A program made the translations under genes and the position numbers. Source: Bacteroidales bacterium (GTDB taxonomy: Bacteria > Bacteroidota > Bacteroidia > Bacteroidales > UBA3824). From it: a DNA stretch of 64,000 nt. Below are positions 8,025 through 16,789 of this stretch, one piece after another. The stretch is taken from contig JAEERW010000003.1 in the NCBI GenBank assembly GCA_016286055.1, positions 310,001 through 374,000 on the forward strand, written 5' to 3'. Numbering within the stretch: position 1 is the stretch's first letter; each line of letters begins with the position of its first letter. Below the pieces are notes generated by a model. That model did not search any database. It was given only the letters and a program-made list of their open reading frames with translations, and had not been told where the DNA came from.

Positions 8025-10004
8025 TTATGCTTTGCCCCCTTTTTTAGCGGACTGTTCTTTGTTTACTATGTCGTTTATAGCAGTGTTGAGCAGCGAAATG
8101 AGTTTGTTGAGCGCGGCGGCTTCTTCTTTGTTCTTTTCCATTTTGCGCTTGAAATCTTCAATCATGCTATCGGCTTTTTTGCTCTTGGCAAAGAATCCGA
8201 GGTTGTTTTCTGCAAGCGTAATCTTCTGAGTGATAGCCTCTACGCGGTTTTTTAAACGCTCTTTCTCGGCACGGAGTTTCTCGTAAGCCTGAGGATTGTT
8301 TTTGAGCGACTCAATAAGACCTTTGATTTTTGCTTCGCTACGCTTGGTTTCGTCGATGTTGAGTTTTGCAAACTGCTTGTCGATGGCCTTGCGGTAACGG
8401 TCTTGAAGGTCTTCTTTTTGTTTGAACGGTACGAAACCCACTGCCGACCAGCGTTTTTGCAACTCTTTGAGGGCTGCAAGGTTCTTTTCGTCGCTATCTT
8501 CAAACTTAAAGTTCTCAATTTCGTCGATAATCTGCTTTTTGAGTTTGAGGTTTTCTTCCTGCTCTTGGTCTACCGACGAGAAATGCTGTGATTTTTTCTC
8601 GAAGAAATAGTTGCAGGCTGCGCGGAAACGTTGCCAAATTTCTTCGGAATATTTGCGGGGAACAGGGCCGATGGTTTTCCATTTTTTCTGCAAGTTGATG
8701 TAGATGTCGGTGGTCTTTTTCCAATCGGTGCTGTCTTTAAGTCCCTCAGCCTGAACGCAAAGGTCTTCTTTCAACTGATAGTTGTTGTCTTCTTCCTCTT
8801 TGTTTTGAGAGTAGAACTCGCGTTTTTTCTCAAAAAACTTGTCGCACGCTGCACGGAAACGTTCGTAAATCTTGTTGTTGTGCTTTTTGGGAGCAAAACC
8901 AATGAGTTTCCAAATTTTTTGGAGTTCGAGAATCTCTTTTGATTTGTTTTCCCACTCCTTGCGCGATTTGTAGTCGGGAGCGATAAGGTCTTCGGCTTTT
9001 TCGCAAATCAACTCTTTGGCTTTCAGGTTGTTCTCTTGTTCTTTTTTGATGTTTTCAAAATAGTCCTGATAGTTTTTGTTGATTTTTGCGGTGGCTTGTT
9101 TAAAACGTTCCCAAAGTTCCTCTTTGTGAGCGTTAAGTGCGGGACCTATCTCGCGCCACTGTTCGTGGAGTTTTTGCAACTCTTTGAATGCCTTTACTGC
9201 TTTGGGTTCGAGAAGGAGTTCCTCGGCTTTTTCGCAGAGGGCTATCTTGGCATCGGTGTTGCGTTTGAGGTCGAGGTCGCGGAGTTCTTTGTTGATCTTT
9301 ACAAAGTCGTAGAATTTTTCTACTTGGTAGTTGTAACTATCCCAAAGTTTCTGCGTTTCGGCTTGCGGCACGTGACCTATTTCGCTCCATTGTTTTTGAA
9401 GCGATTTGAATTCTTCAAAAGTCTGATTCATAGTTTCTTGGCTATTTATCAGGCTTTCGATTTTGGCAATTATTTCGTATTTCTTTTTGAGGTTTTCTTC
9501 TTTTTGACGCTCTTGTTGCTCGTACACTTGGTTCTTTTTAGCGCGGAATTGGTCGTAAAGTTGTTTAAAGATTACCTCCGAAGGGTCTACCATCGGCTTG
9601 TAGTCTTTTTCCTGACCGCCTTCGTCCAAGAATTTCTGCTTACGCTCGGCAAGTTCGGCGCGGTATATTTTGTAGAAAGCGGAACGAATGCTTTCGATGT
9701 CGTCTTTTGTTTGTTGGATGTCGTCAATTTGCACGAGTTTTTTCAATTCGTCGAGCAATTGATCCTTAGAGAGTTCCGAATAATTTACTTTCGGGGTCTG
9801 TGGCAGTTCTTCTGCTTCGGGCTCTTCGTCCAAAGGCTCCTCGCCAACGGGTTCGGTGCTTTCGGTTTCCACCTCAGTGATGATGTTTTCGAGCGATTCG
9901 GCTTTTTTGTCTGCCAGTTTCTGTAAAATAATCTGTGCGGCAGTGAGTTTTTTGGGCTCTTCGCCGTCAGTTTTTTCGATAGAGATAGGGTCTTGTGCTT
10001 CCAT
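8025..10004 (-). CDS. DUF349 repeat protein
   Basis: A 659-residue, highly charged, mostly helical/coiled-coil cytoplasmic protein. After an acidic low-complexity N-terminus (about residues 1-75) it carries five DUF349 repeats with the recurring core W..IG..P....(E/D)....(R/Y)(F/Y); the clearest are WREIGPALNAHKEELWERF, WKLIGFAPKKHNNKIYERF and WKTIGPVPRKYSEEIWQRF. The C-terminus is a coiled coil. DUF349 proteins are widespread in Bacteroidota; the role is not firmly established. I place the start at the ATG at 10002-10004, since the only codon giving a longer form is a TTG two codons upstream. yidC follows directly. Confidence 0.92.
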   Translation of the reverse strand: MEAQDPISIEKTDGEEPKKLTAAQIILQKLADKKAESLENIITEVETESTEPVGEEPLDEEPEAEELPQTPKVNYSELSKDQLLDELKKLVQIDDIQQTKDDIESIRSAFYKIYRAELAERKQKFLDEGGQEKDYKPMVDPSEVIFKQLYDQFRAKKNQVYEQQERQKEENLKKKYEIIAKIESLINSQETMNQTFEEFKSLQKQWSEIGHVPQAETQKLWDSYNYQVEKFYDFVKINKELRDLDLKRNTDAKIALCEKAEELLLEPKAVKAFKELQKLHEQWREIGPALNAHKEELWERFKQATAKINKNYQDYFENIKKEQENNLKAKELICEKAEDLIAPDYKSRKEWENKSKEILELQKIWKLIGFAPKKHNNKIYERFRAACDKFFEKKREFYSQNKEEEDNNYQLKEDLCVQAEGLKDSTDWKKTTDIYINLQKKWKTIGPVPRKYSEEIWQRFRAACNYFFEKKSQHFSSVDQEQEENLKLKKQIIDEIENFKFEDSDEKNLAALKELQKRWSAVGFVPFKQKEDLQDRYRKAIDKQFAKLNIDETKRSEAKIKGLIESLKNNPQAYEKLRAEKERLKNRVEAITQKITLAENNLGFFAKSKKADSMIEDFKRKMEKNKEEAAALNKLISLLNTAINDIVNKEQSAKKGGKA

Positions 10005-10055
10005 TTTCAACGGAATTTTTTTTTGTTATACGGTATTGTTTTCTAATATTTACGT

Positions 10056-10433
10056 TTATTTTTCCACCATATCGAACGGCACGTTTACCACGCTTTTTAG
10101 TTCGAGCCCACGGTTTTTCATCACTTCGTCGTTGGCGCGGTAGCACCAGAGAACGTGCACTTTGGAGGTGTGGTTGTGGATTTTTTCTGTTTCAATTAAT
10201 AGTTTAACTATTATGCGCGATGTCGATGAGTTGAAATAGTCGAGGTTGAATTCAATTTCGGTTTCGGGATTTGGGTCTTGACAATACTCCTTAAACCAAT
10301 TTTGCACCGGCTGATATATTTTCAACACGTCTTCGGGCAACGAACGACCCGAAAATGACATCTCACCGGTACTTTTATCAAGTATAATTGCCGGTGTGTC
10401 GATTGTGGCTGCTATATTTATAGGTTCCAACAT
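10056..10433 (-). CDS. SiaC-family regulatory phosphoprotein (DUF1987), second paralogue
   Basis: 125 residues of the same family as the gene at 2124-2525: ILDKSTGEMSFSGRSLPEDVLKIYQPVQNWFKEY, then FNLDYFNSSTSRIIVKLL. The residue aligned with the phosphorylated threonine of the other copy (T68) is a serine here (S69 in NSST). The two copies are clearly divergent, so this is an old duplication or two separately acquired genes. It is probably a single-gene transcript: its own promoter lies at 10450-10478, and the upstream SDR gene on the same strand ends 92 bases away. No SiaB kinase or SiaA phosphatase is visible in the window. Confidence 0.87.
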   Translation of the reverse strand: MLEPINIAATIDTPAIILDKSTGEMSFSGRSLPEDVLKIYQPVQNWFKEYCQDPNPETEIEFNLDYFNSSTSRIIVKLLIETEKIHNHTSKVHVLWCYRANDEVMKNRGLELKSVVNVPFDMVEK

Positions 10434-10449
10434 AGTTTCTATTTTTCGC

Positions 10450-10478
10450 CAAAATTACTAATTATTTTGTAATACAAA
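10450..10478 (-). promoter_or_regulatory. Promoter of the second SiaC-family gene
   Basis: On the minus strand TTTG (10475-10478), a 17-base spacer, then TAATTTTG (10450-10457), 16 bases before the ATG at 10433. The spacer is slightly short for the consensus. Confidence 0.6.
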
Positions 10479-10525
10479 GGTTTTTGCGCCTTTTTTTTAA
10501 TTAGTTTTGATATAAAAAACAATCA

Positions 10526-11260
10526 CTACTTCTGTTTGGCATCAATTTTTAGCCGTTCCCAAACAAAATCAGGAATCATTTTCCACAAGAAAACGAGTAT
10601 GGCGTATTTCCAATCAATAATTTTTACACGTTTTTTCTTGATAATGGCTTTGTAGATAATCTTGGCGGCGTATGGCGGTGTCAGAAGCAAGGGATAATCC
10701 ATTTTCTTGTCTAAAAGGTCGGTTTTTACAAACCCCGGACGAATGTCGGTGATTTTGATGCCCGCTCCTGAACTATGCGAAAGTTGCGCAAGGCATTGAA
10801 GATAATGCCATTGCATACGTTTTGTGGCGCTGTACGATGGTGCTGCCGAAAGTCCTTTTGTGCCTGCTACTGAGGTAATTGCGGCTATCTGACCTCCGCC
10901 TACTGTCTTAAAATAGTTATATGCAGTATCAATACACTTAACAAAGCCTAACGCATTGGTGTTAAATGTGTTAATCTCTTTGTTAATATCCAAATCGCGA
11001 TTGTGGCTGCCTATGCCTGCCACGTGGAAATATATGTCGGTGCGATCTCCATCCGACAATATCTTTTGCAGAAGAGTAGGAGAGGAGTCTTCGCAAATAT
11101 CTAACTGATAAGCGGTTACATTGTCGGAATTAAGATCCACCAACTCTTTTAACCTGTCGATGCGACGTGCGCACACCGAAACTTTCCAACCTGCTGATAT
11201 AAAGAGTTTTGCGGTTTCAAAACCCAATCCCGACGATGCTCCTGCTATTACTATTTTCAT
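10526..11260 (-). CDS. SDR-family NAD(P)-dependent oxidoreductase
   Basis: Classical short-chain dehydrogenase, 244 residues. It has the dinucleotide motif GASSGLGFET, the catalytic serine in AAITSVAGTKG and YSATK (YxxxK catalytic pair). It lacks a signal peptide; a short hydrophobic stretch near the C-terminus (YAILVFLWKMIPDFVWERL) may touch the membrane, as in some lipid- or sterol-active SDRs. Its ATG follows immediately on the stop of the oxidoreductase beta gene, so they are cotranscribed. The substrate is unknown; the neighbours do not clearly indicate one. Confidence 0.9.
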   Translation of the reverse strand: MKIVIAGASSGLGFETAKLFISAGWKVSVCARRIDRLKELVDLNSDNVTAYQLDICEDSSPTLLQKILSDGDRTDIYFHVAGIGSHNRDLDINKEINTFNTNALGFVKCIDTAYNYFKTVGGGQIAAITSVAGTKGLSAAPSYSATKRMQWHYLQCLAQLSHSSGAGIKITDIRPGFVKTDLLDKKMDYPLLLTPPYAAKIIYKAIIKKKRVKIIDWKYAILVFLWKMIPDFVWERLKIDAKQK

Positions 11261-11848
11261 TTATCCGCGGATATACTTTTCGGCGTATTCGCGTCCAAGG
11301 TTGAGTGCCTGTTTGTTTACGTCAACCACTGCTGCGCCTTTTGATTTGAATATCTCTTCGAGTGCGTTTTCGAGCGACTTGAACGAAACTTGCAAATATT
11401 TCGACGCTGCGCCGAGCATTACGATGTTGGCGCTTTTGGGCGACTTGATTTCTGAGGCAAGGCTGTTGGCGTCGATGAGCACGTGCTTTTTCAATTTCTT
11501 TATCTCGGCTGTGATGGTTTCAGGCTCGGGATAATTGGGTATATTTATAAAAGGTGTGCTGTCGGTAACAACCATACCCTCTGCGCTAAGCCACGGCAGG
11601 TATCTGAGTGCCTCCATTGGTTCTACCGAAAGGATTATATCTGCCTCGCCGAGAGGTATTTGGTCGGAATATACGGGCTTGTCGCTCAGGCGGAAATGCG
11701 ATTGTACCGCACCGCCGCGCTGACTCATTCCGTGGAGTTCTGATTGTTTTACGTAAAGATTTTCGTTCATAGCGGCCACGCCTATGCACGAGGCTATCGA
11801 AAGGATTCCCTGACCGCCAACTCCTGCTAATATGATGTCTGTTTTCAT
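11261..11848 (-). CDS. iorB: Indolepyruvate:ferredoxin oxidoreductase, beta subunit
   Basis: The gamma-type 2-oxoacid:acceptor oxidoreductase domain (195 residues). It partners IorA to oxidise aryl-pyruvates to aryl-acetyl-CoA with reduction of ferredoxin in anaerobes. The N-terminus ILAGVGGQGILSIA is the family signature, followed by QSELHGMSQRGGAVQSHFR and the DANSLA segment. I choose the ATG at 11848 because it puts the signature at residue 6; a longer frame to 11911 would add 21 unrelated residues overlapping the upstream gene. It sits 8 bases after iorA and abuts the SDR gene. Confidence 0.93.
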   Translation of the reverse strand: MKTDIILAGVGGQGILSIASCIGVAAMNENLYVKQSELHGMSQRGGAVQSHFRLSDKPVYSDQIPLGEADIILSVEPMEALRYLPWLSAEGMVVTDSTPFINIPNYPEPETITAEIKKLKKHVLIDANSLASEIKSPKSANIVMLGAASKYLQVSFKSLENALEEIFKSKGAAVVDVNKQALNLGREYAEKYIRG

Positions 11849-11856
11849 TGTTCTGA

Positions 11857-13455
11857 TTATTTGAGGTTTGCTCTTTTTTTGGCGGCTTTGCGGGCTGCCG
11901 TGCGTATACATTCGCGTTGCGAAATAATTACCGAAACGCCTTGATACTCAACTTCTTGCTTAATTACCTTAAACATCTCTTCGTGTTTGTTTTTCATCGG
12001 GGTAATGATGTGGAGGTGTTCGCGGTCAACGCCGAGACCAAGACAGATTTTTTCAATACGGTTTTCGCCGTGCGATTTCTGTCCGCCGGTCATTGCTGTG
12101 GTTGAATTGTCGCTGATTATCACTGTGATAGGAGTATTTTCGATAACTGCATCCAAAAGTCCTGTCATTCCTGAATGTACAAATGTGGAGTCGCCAATAA
12201 CTGCTACGGCGTGTTTTACGCCCGAATCGGCTGCGCCTTTTGCCATTGTAATAGATGCGCCCATATCCACGGTAGAGTTGATAGCCACGTAAGGGGGCAA
12301 CGCTCCGAGGGTGTAGCATCCAATATCGCCAAACACACGGTTGCTGCCCATCTCTTGCATCACTTGGTTGAGAACCTCGTACATATCGGCGTGACTGCAA
12401 CCTTGGCAGAGAGCCGGCGGACGTGGCGATACAAGTTCAGGTGTAGCGTATTGATTTTCAGACTTAACGCCAAATGCCTCGTTGGTAATATCGGGATTCA
12501 ATTCGCCTTGACGAGGAAGTGTGCCGTCTAATTTGCCTTTGATTTTTATTTTCTGAGAAATGCCTTTAATGCGTTGTTCTACAAACGGATAACCTTCTTC
12601 CACAACGATAATTTCGTCGCATTTTTCGGCGAGTTTCTCTATTTGCTTGATTGGCAACGGATATTGACCAATATGAAGGGTAGGATAGGGGATTGCACCG
12701 TTGAATGTCTCTTTAAGATAGTTGTAGGCTATGCCGCAAGCCACAATTCCTGTTTTAGAATCAGCATCCTCAAATGTATTGAATGTCGATTTTTCAGAAT
12801 TGTCGCCCAAAACTTCTTGCATTTTGAGCAAGTTGGCGTAACGGCGTTTTGCAATTGCCGGAAGAAGCACAAACTGACGCGGATCAGCGGGGAAATGTAC
12901 TTCGTTTTCGCTCTTTAACTCTTTGGTTTCCACTGTGCTACGTGAATGTGCAAGACGTGTGGTAATGCGAATCAAAACAGGAAGACCAGTTTTTTCTGAA
13001 ATCTCAAACGCGCTGTAAGCCATATCGTAGGCCTGCTGCTGTGTGGAGGGTTCAAGAATTGTGATCATAGCAAAGTCGCCATAAAAGCGGCTGTCTTGCT
13101 CGTTTTGCGACGAGTGCATCGATGGGTCGTCGGCTGCTACCACCACAATACCGCCGTTAATGCCTGTTACTGCGGAGTTTACAAAAGCGTCGGCACAAAC
13201 GTTCATACCCACGTGTTTCATACACACCATTGCGCGTTTGCCGGCGTAACTCATACCGAGAGCGGCTTCCATTGCGGTTTTTTCGTTAGCCGACCATTGA
13301 CGGTGAAGATTGCGCTCAATGGCTACGGGATTTGATTCTATATATTCAGTAATTTCGGTGGACGGTGTCCCCGGATAGGCGTATACGCCCGAAAGACCGC
13401 CGTCGATGGCTCCTTGGGCTATGGCTTCAACGCCTAACAATAGTTTTTTTTGCAT
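11857..13455 (-). CDS. iorA: Indolepyruvate:ferredoxin oxidoreductase, alpha subunit (no C-terminal ferredoxin domain)
   Basis: 532 residues containing the pyruvate-oxidoreductase N-domain (GVYAYPGTPSTEITEYI, QWSANEKTAMEAALG, MKHVGMNVCADAF) and the TPP-binding domain (CQGCSHADMYEV, GDIGCYTLGALPP, GDSTFVHSGMTGL, ISDNSTTAMTGGQ). It runs 58 codons further upstream in frame, but the start at 13455 gives the expected MQKKLLLGVEAIAQGA. Archaeal IorA ends in two 4Fe-4S clusters; here the protein stops at a basic tail (RKAAKKRANLK) with no CxxCxxC motif, so electrons must leave by another route or via a separate ferredoxin. The gene has its own promoter inside the end of the ABC gene. Confidence 0.93.
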   Translation of the reverse strand: MQKKLLLGVEAIAQGAIDGGLSGVYAYPGTPSTEITEYIESNPVAIERNLHRQWSANEKTAMEAALGMSYAGKRAMVCMKHVGMNVCADAFVNSAVTGINGGIVVVAADDPSMHSSQNEQDSRFYGDFAMITILEPSTQQQAYDMAYSAFEISEKTGLPVLIRITTRLAHSRSTVETKELKSENEVHFPADPRQFVLLPAIAKRRYANLLKMQEVLGDNSEKSTFNTFEDADSKTGIVACGIAYNYLKETFNGAIPYPTLHIGQYPLPIKQIEKLAEKCDEIIVVEEGYPFVEQRIKGISQKIKIKGKLDGTLPRQGELNPDITNEAFGVKSENQYATPELVSPRPPALCQGCSHADMYEVLNQVMQEMGSNRVFGDIGCYTLGALPPYVAINSTVDMGASITMAKGAADSGVKHAVAVIGDSTFVHSGMTGLLDAVIENTPITVIISDNSTTAMTGGQKSHGENRIEKICLGLGVDREHLHIITPMKNKHEEMFKVIKQEVEYQGVSVIISQRECIRTAARKAAKKRANLK

Positions 13456-13484
13456 TTGTTTTATATTTTCAATTTCTTTTGGGG

Positions 13485-13514
13485 CAAAATTACAAATAAT
13501 TTCTACTCCGACAA
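13485..13514 (-). promoter_or_regulatory. iorA promoter overlapping the end of the ABC gene
   Basis: On the minus strand TTG (13512-13514), a 19-base spacer, TAATTTTG (13485-13492), 29 bases before the iorA ATG. The -33 half lies within the last codons of the upstream ABC gene, so iorAB-SDR can be expressed separately. Confidence 0.65.
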
Positions 13515-16500
13515 TTTTTTCTTCAACGAAATCCTGCCGAAGAATCCAAGCAACGATTTGAGCCAGGTGAATCTCAACGCCACGTAGAAGAATATGGTTA
13601 TCAACCATATAACCACTGTATTGAACCAAAATGTGTCGATAGTTAAACTGCCCAAACGCTTAACAGGTGCATAGAATGGCGCACGTCCGTTGGTAAATCT
13701 CGGTATCTGATAGGCGGGGTCTTTCTGCTGGATAAGTCGTCCGTTTGATTCAAGAACCTTCTCTAACTCATTCTTATTCAGCATATACTCTTCCAACTTC
13801 TTGTTGTGATATTTTTCTTGAAGTTCAAAAATGGCTTCACGACTTCCGTATTGCTCTATCATATCGTTGAATATGTAGTCGCGTTTTTCGGTGGCAGAAT
13901 ACTGAAAATCTTCACATTCCGACTTCACTTTATCCAAGAAAATGTTGAGATAATAAGCCACATTGTCGGAGAATTTTTCGGGAGTAATCTCGTCCACACG
14001 GTCGAAACGTTCGCCTTCGGAAGTAGACAATTCTGATACCATTGTCTTGATAATGCCAAGGTTACGGGCTATTTCGCGTTCGTCGCCACCAGTTTTGATG
14101 GCTTTTTTGGTGTCGTTGATGCGTTCCTCTAAATTGGGAATCAAAAATACTGATATGTAGTTGTTTTTGGAGATTTCTTGTTCGATGGCAAAGAAATGCT
14201 TAAAGTATTCATTATCTTTAAATTGTGCCAAAGCCAACGCCTCAAACGCCCATCGTGTAGGCATTGCGTCGCCCACAAGCGGAACGTACTCTACCGAAGC
14301 CACGCTCTTGTGCATTTTGCCAAAGTTTACCAAAACACCGCTAAAAAGCAACTGTGGCACTATTATAAAAGGTATAAGAATGTAGATATTTACCACGCTT
14401 TTCAGTGCCGAGGATATATTTAAACCCACCAAATTGGCAAGCGCCGACACCGAAAACAGTATCAGCCAATACTCTAAGTTCAAGCCTTTTATCTCTAAAA
14501 TAAAGTTGCCTACAAGTGCGAAAGAGAGTGTTTGAATGGCAGAAATACCAAACAAGACTGCAATTTTGGAGTTGATGTAACTTGTCCAACTTAGGTTAAG
14601 GAATCGTTCTCGATTGAGTATCTTCAAATCGCGAATAATCTCTTCTGCGCTCACAGTCAAGCCGATAAACATTGCGCAAATCACACATATAAAAATGTAT
14701 GCAGGAATGTTTTCGTTGTTGGCAAAGATATATTCGCCTGGATTGTCGTGCGTTCCGCTAAAATACTTAACAAAGAAAGCAAGCACAAATGCCAATACTG
14801 GCGACTCTAACAGATTGATTAATAAATACTGACGGTCGGCAAGTTTCGACAATATGTTGCGTTTGGCAAATATCTTAAACTGTCCGAACAATCCCGGCAC
14901 AGAGAATTTGTTTTCGGGCAGTTCGGTTTTTTCTTTGGTTTGTAATTCGCCGCGCTCCTCCACTTTTGGCGCAATGTTCTCATTATAAAGGTCGTACCAC
15001 TCTTTGGGCGACACTTTGCGGTTGCGGGTGAGTTTGCCGTATTCGTTTACGCACTTGGCTTCGAGTTGCTCCAAAACTTGCTCTGGATTAACGTTACCAC
15101 AAACGGGACATTCGCTTTCGTTGGCTGATACACTGTTATTTATCTTTTTGAAGTAAACAATAGCATCAAGTGGGTTGCCGTAGTAAGCGGGATAACCGCC
15201 CTTGTCCATCACAAGTATCTTGTCGAACATTTTGAAAATATCGCTCGACGGCTGATGGATGTTTACAATTACGAGTTTTCCCTTGATAGTCTGCTCTTTA
15301 AATAGCGACATCACCATTTCGGAGTCGGCTGATGAAAGTCCCGAAGTAGGTTCGTCAACAATCATCACGGAGGGCTCGCGGATAAGTTCCAATGCGATAT
15401 TGAGTCGTTTGCGCTGACCGCCGGATATAAACTTATTGAGCGGGTCGCCTACTTTAAGATCCTTAATTTCATACAGATCCATTTCGAGCAGAATCTTGTT
15501 TACCGCCGTAACAATCTGTTCTTCGTTAAAATTGCTGAAACAGAGTTTGGCGTTGAAATATAGGTTTTGAAAAACAGTGAGTTCTTCCATAAGTAGGTCG
15601 TCCTGAGGTACATAACCAATCACACCTTTGAGACTTTCGGGTTCTTTGGTATAATCGTAGCCATTGATAAGAATACGTCCGCCTGCCAACGGGTAACTGC
15701 CTATGAGCAAATTTAATAGCGTACTTTTGCCTACGCCGCTACCTCCCATAATACCGATAAGGTTTCCCGATTCTTCGTAAAACGAAAAACGGTGTATGCC
15801 GTTGTCGCTGTTGGGGTAATAAAACTCGATATTTTCGGCGCGGAACTCAATTTTCGATTTCTGTTCTGCCTGAATAAACCGTCCCGCAACATCACTATAA
15901 TATATAGGTGTGATTTTTGAGTTTTTGAGTACAGCGCCGTTGCCAAACACGTAGGTTCGTTTAGGCACAAGCGGCGAACTGTTGAGCAAAACGTCTTCTT
16001 CGCCTATGTATTTCACAAACAATAGGTTGCTGCTCTTCATACGGAAGATGAGCAGGTCGCCTTTGAGATTTTTTTCAAAATTGTGCTTAACGTTTTGCAA
16101 ACTACTGTCCAACTGCTGTTTAGAATTTACAATCATCAGTTGCGACTGGTCCACAATTTGGTCAACGTCGTATATTACAAAACTTTTGAGGTCGTTGTAT
16201 TCTTCGAATGTAATATTAAAGGTGTCGGCCACGGTGTTGATAAAGTCGAGTTCCTTATCGGTAACGTTGCTGCCCGCAAACTCCAAAAGACGTATTACAA
16301 CAATAATCTTGTCGTATTGTTCGAGGGTCTCATTAATTTCGTTACATATTTTCAACACTTTTACCGAGTTTCGCGAATTTCGCTTGCTCTGTGTGCCATC
16401 GGTGTGTTTGCGCACGCTACCGCTCTGCTCTTCGAGATATTTGTCGAAAAGGTTTAGGTATTCGGCGGCAACCGACTGACTCAGTTGAAGTTTCAGATAA

Positions 16501-16601
16501 GACTCCACGATTTTACGAGCGTCGGCGGAGACTCCTTCACTATCTACCGTCGCCACTATCGCAAACATCTGCATCAGTGCCTTCAATATCGATTCGTTCA
16601 T
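13503..16601 (-). CDS. Large ABCG-type ABC transporter with N-terminal TerB-like domain
   Basis: A 1032-residue half-transporter in the ABCG order (ATPase before permease). Residues about 1-140 look like TerB-type helices (ATVDSEGVSADARKIVE; LEFAGSNVTDKELDFIN). Around 200-235 is an FHA-like strand region (YVFGNGAVLKNSKITPIYYSDV). The ATPase has Walker A GGSGVGKSTLLN, Q-loop YVPQDDLLMEE, signature ISGGQRKRLNIAL and Walker B SVMIVDEPTSGLSSAD. One CPVCG motif and a linker lead to ABC-2-type membrane helices (YIFICVICAMFIGLTVS; YILIPFIIVPQLLFSGVLV) and a final helix near the C-terminus. Substrate unknown. It has ABCG-like direction of export by family knowledge only. Confidence 0.88.
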   Translation of the reverse strand: MNESILKALMQMFAIVATVDSEGVSADARKIVESYLKLQLSQSVAAEYLNLFDKYLEEQSGSVRKHTDGTQSKRNSRNSVKVLKICNEINETLEQYDKIIVVIRLLEFAGSNVTDKELDFINTVADTFNITFEEYNDLKSFVIYDVDQIVDQSQLMIVNSKQQLDSSLQNVKHNFEKNLKGDLLIFRMKSSNLLFVKYIGEEDVLLNSSPLVPKRTYVFGNGAVLKNSKITPIYYSDVAGRFIQAEQKSKIEFRAENIEFYYPNSDNGIHRFSFYEESGNLIGIMGGSGVGKSTLLNLLIGSYPLAGGRILINGYDYTKEPESLKGVIGYVPQDDLLMEELTVFQNLYFNAKLCFSNFNEEQIVTAVNKILLEMDLYEIKDLKVGDPLNKFISGGQRKRLNIALELIREPSVMIVDEPTSGLSSADSEMVMSLFKEQTIKGKLVIVNIHQPSSDIFKMFDKILVMDKGGYPAYYGNPLDAIVYFKKINNSVSANESECPVCGNVNPEQVLEQLEAKCVNEYGKLTRNRKVSPKEWYDLYNENIAPKVEERGELQTKEKTELPENKFSVPGLFGQFKIFAKRNILSKLADRQYLLINLLESPVLAFVLAFFVKYFSGTHDNPGEYIFANNENIPAYIFICVICAMFIGLTVSAEEIIRDLKILNRERFLNLSWTSYINSKIAVLFGISAIQTLSFALVGNFILEIKGLNLEYWLILFSVSALANLVGLNISSALKSVVNIYILIPFIIVPQLLFSGVLVNFGKMHKSVASVEYVPLVGDAMPTRWAFEALALAQFKDNEYFKHFFAIEQEISKNNYISVFLIPNLEERINDTKKAIKTGGDEREIARNLGIIKTMVSELSTSEGERFDRVDEITPEKFSDNVAYYLNIFLDKVKSECEDFQYSATEKRDYIFNDMIEQYGSREAIFELQEKYHNKKLEEYMLNKNELEKVLESNGRLIQQKDPAYQIPRFTNGRAPFYAPVKRLGSLTIDTFWFNTVVIWLITIFFYVALRFTWLKSLLGFFGRISLKKKLSE

Positions 16602-16728
16602 TTTGTAATGTTCTGAGTTCTACTTTGTTTTATTCAAACTTTCTTTGCAAAAAAATATTGCCAAAACTAACAATTATTTATGTTAAAAACAACTCCCGAA
16701 AACATTTTTTAAAAAAAAACAAATATTT

Positions 16729-16760
16729 TTTGTTCTTATAAAAAATTTGCCATAAATTTG
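16729..16760 (+). promoter_or_regulatory. sucD promoter
   Basis: TTTG (16729-16732), 20-base spacer, TAAATTTG (16753-16760), 29 bases before the ATG at 16790. Confidence 0.72.
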
Positions 16761-16789
16761 GGGCGCAAAATAAAACTACATTTACAACA

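Noticed and set aside
9036-9926. 296-codon frame antisense to the DUF349 gene
   Set aside because: Phe/Val/Leu-rich antisense translation of a Lys/Glu-rich gene; no family resemblance or start signals.
11849-11911. Longer iorB start
   Set aside because: Adds 21 residues unlike the family and overlaps iorA; the ATG at 11848 places the GVGGQG motif correctly.
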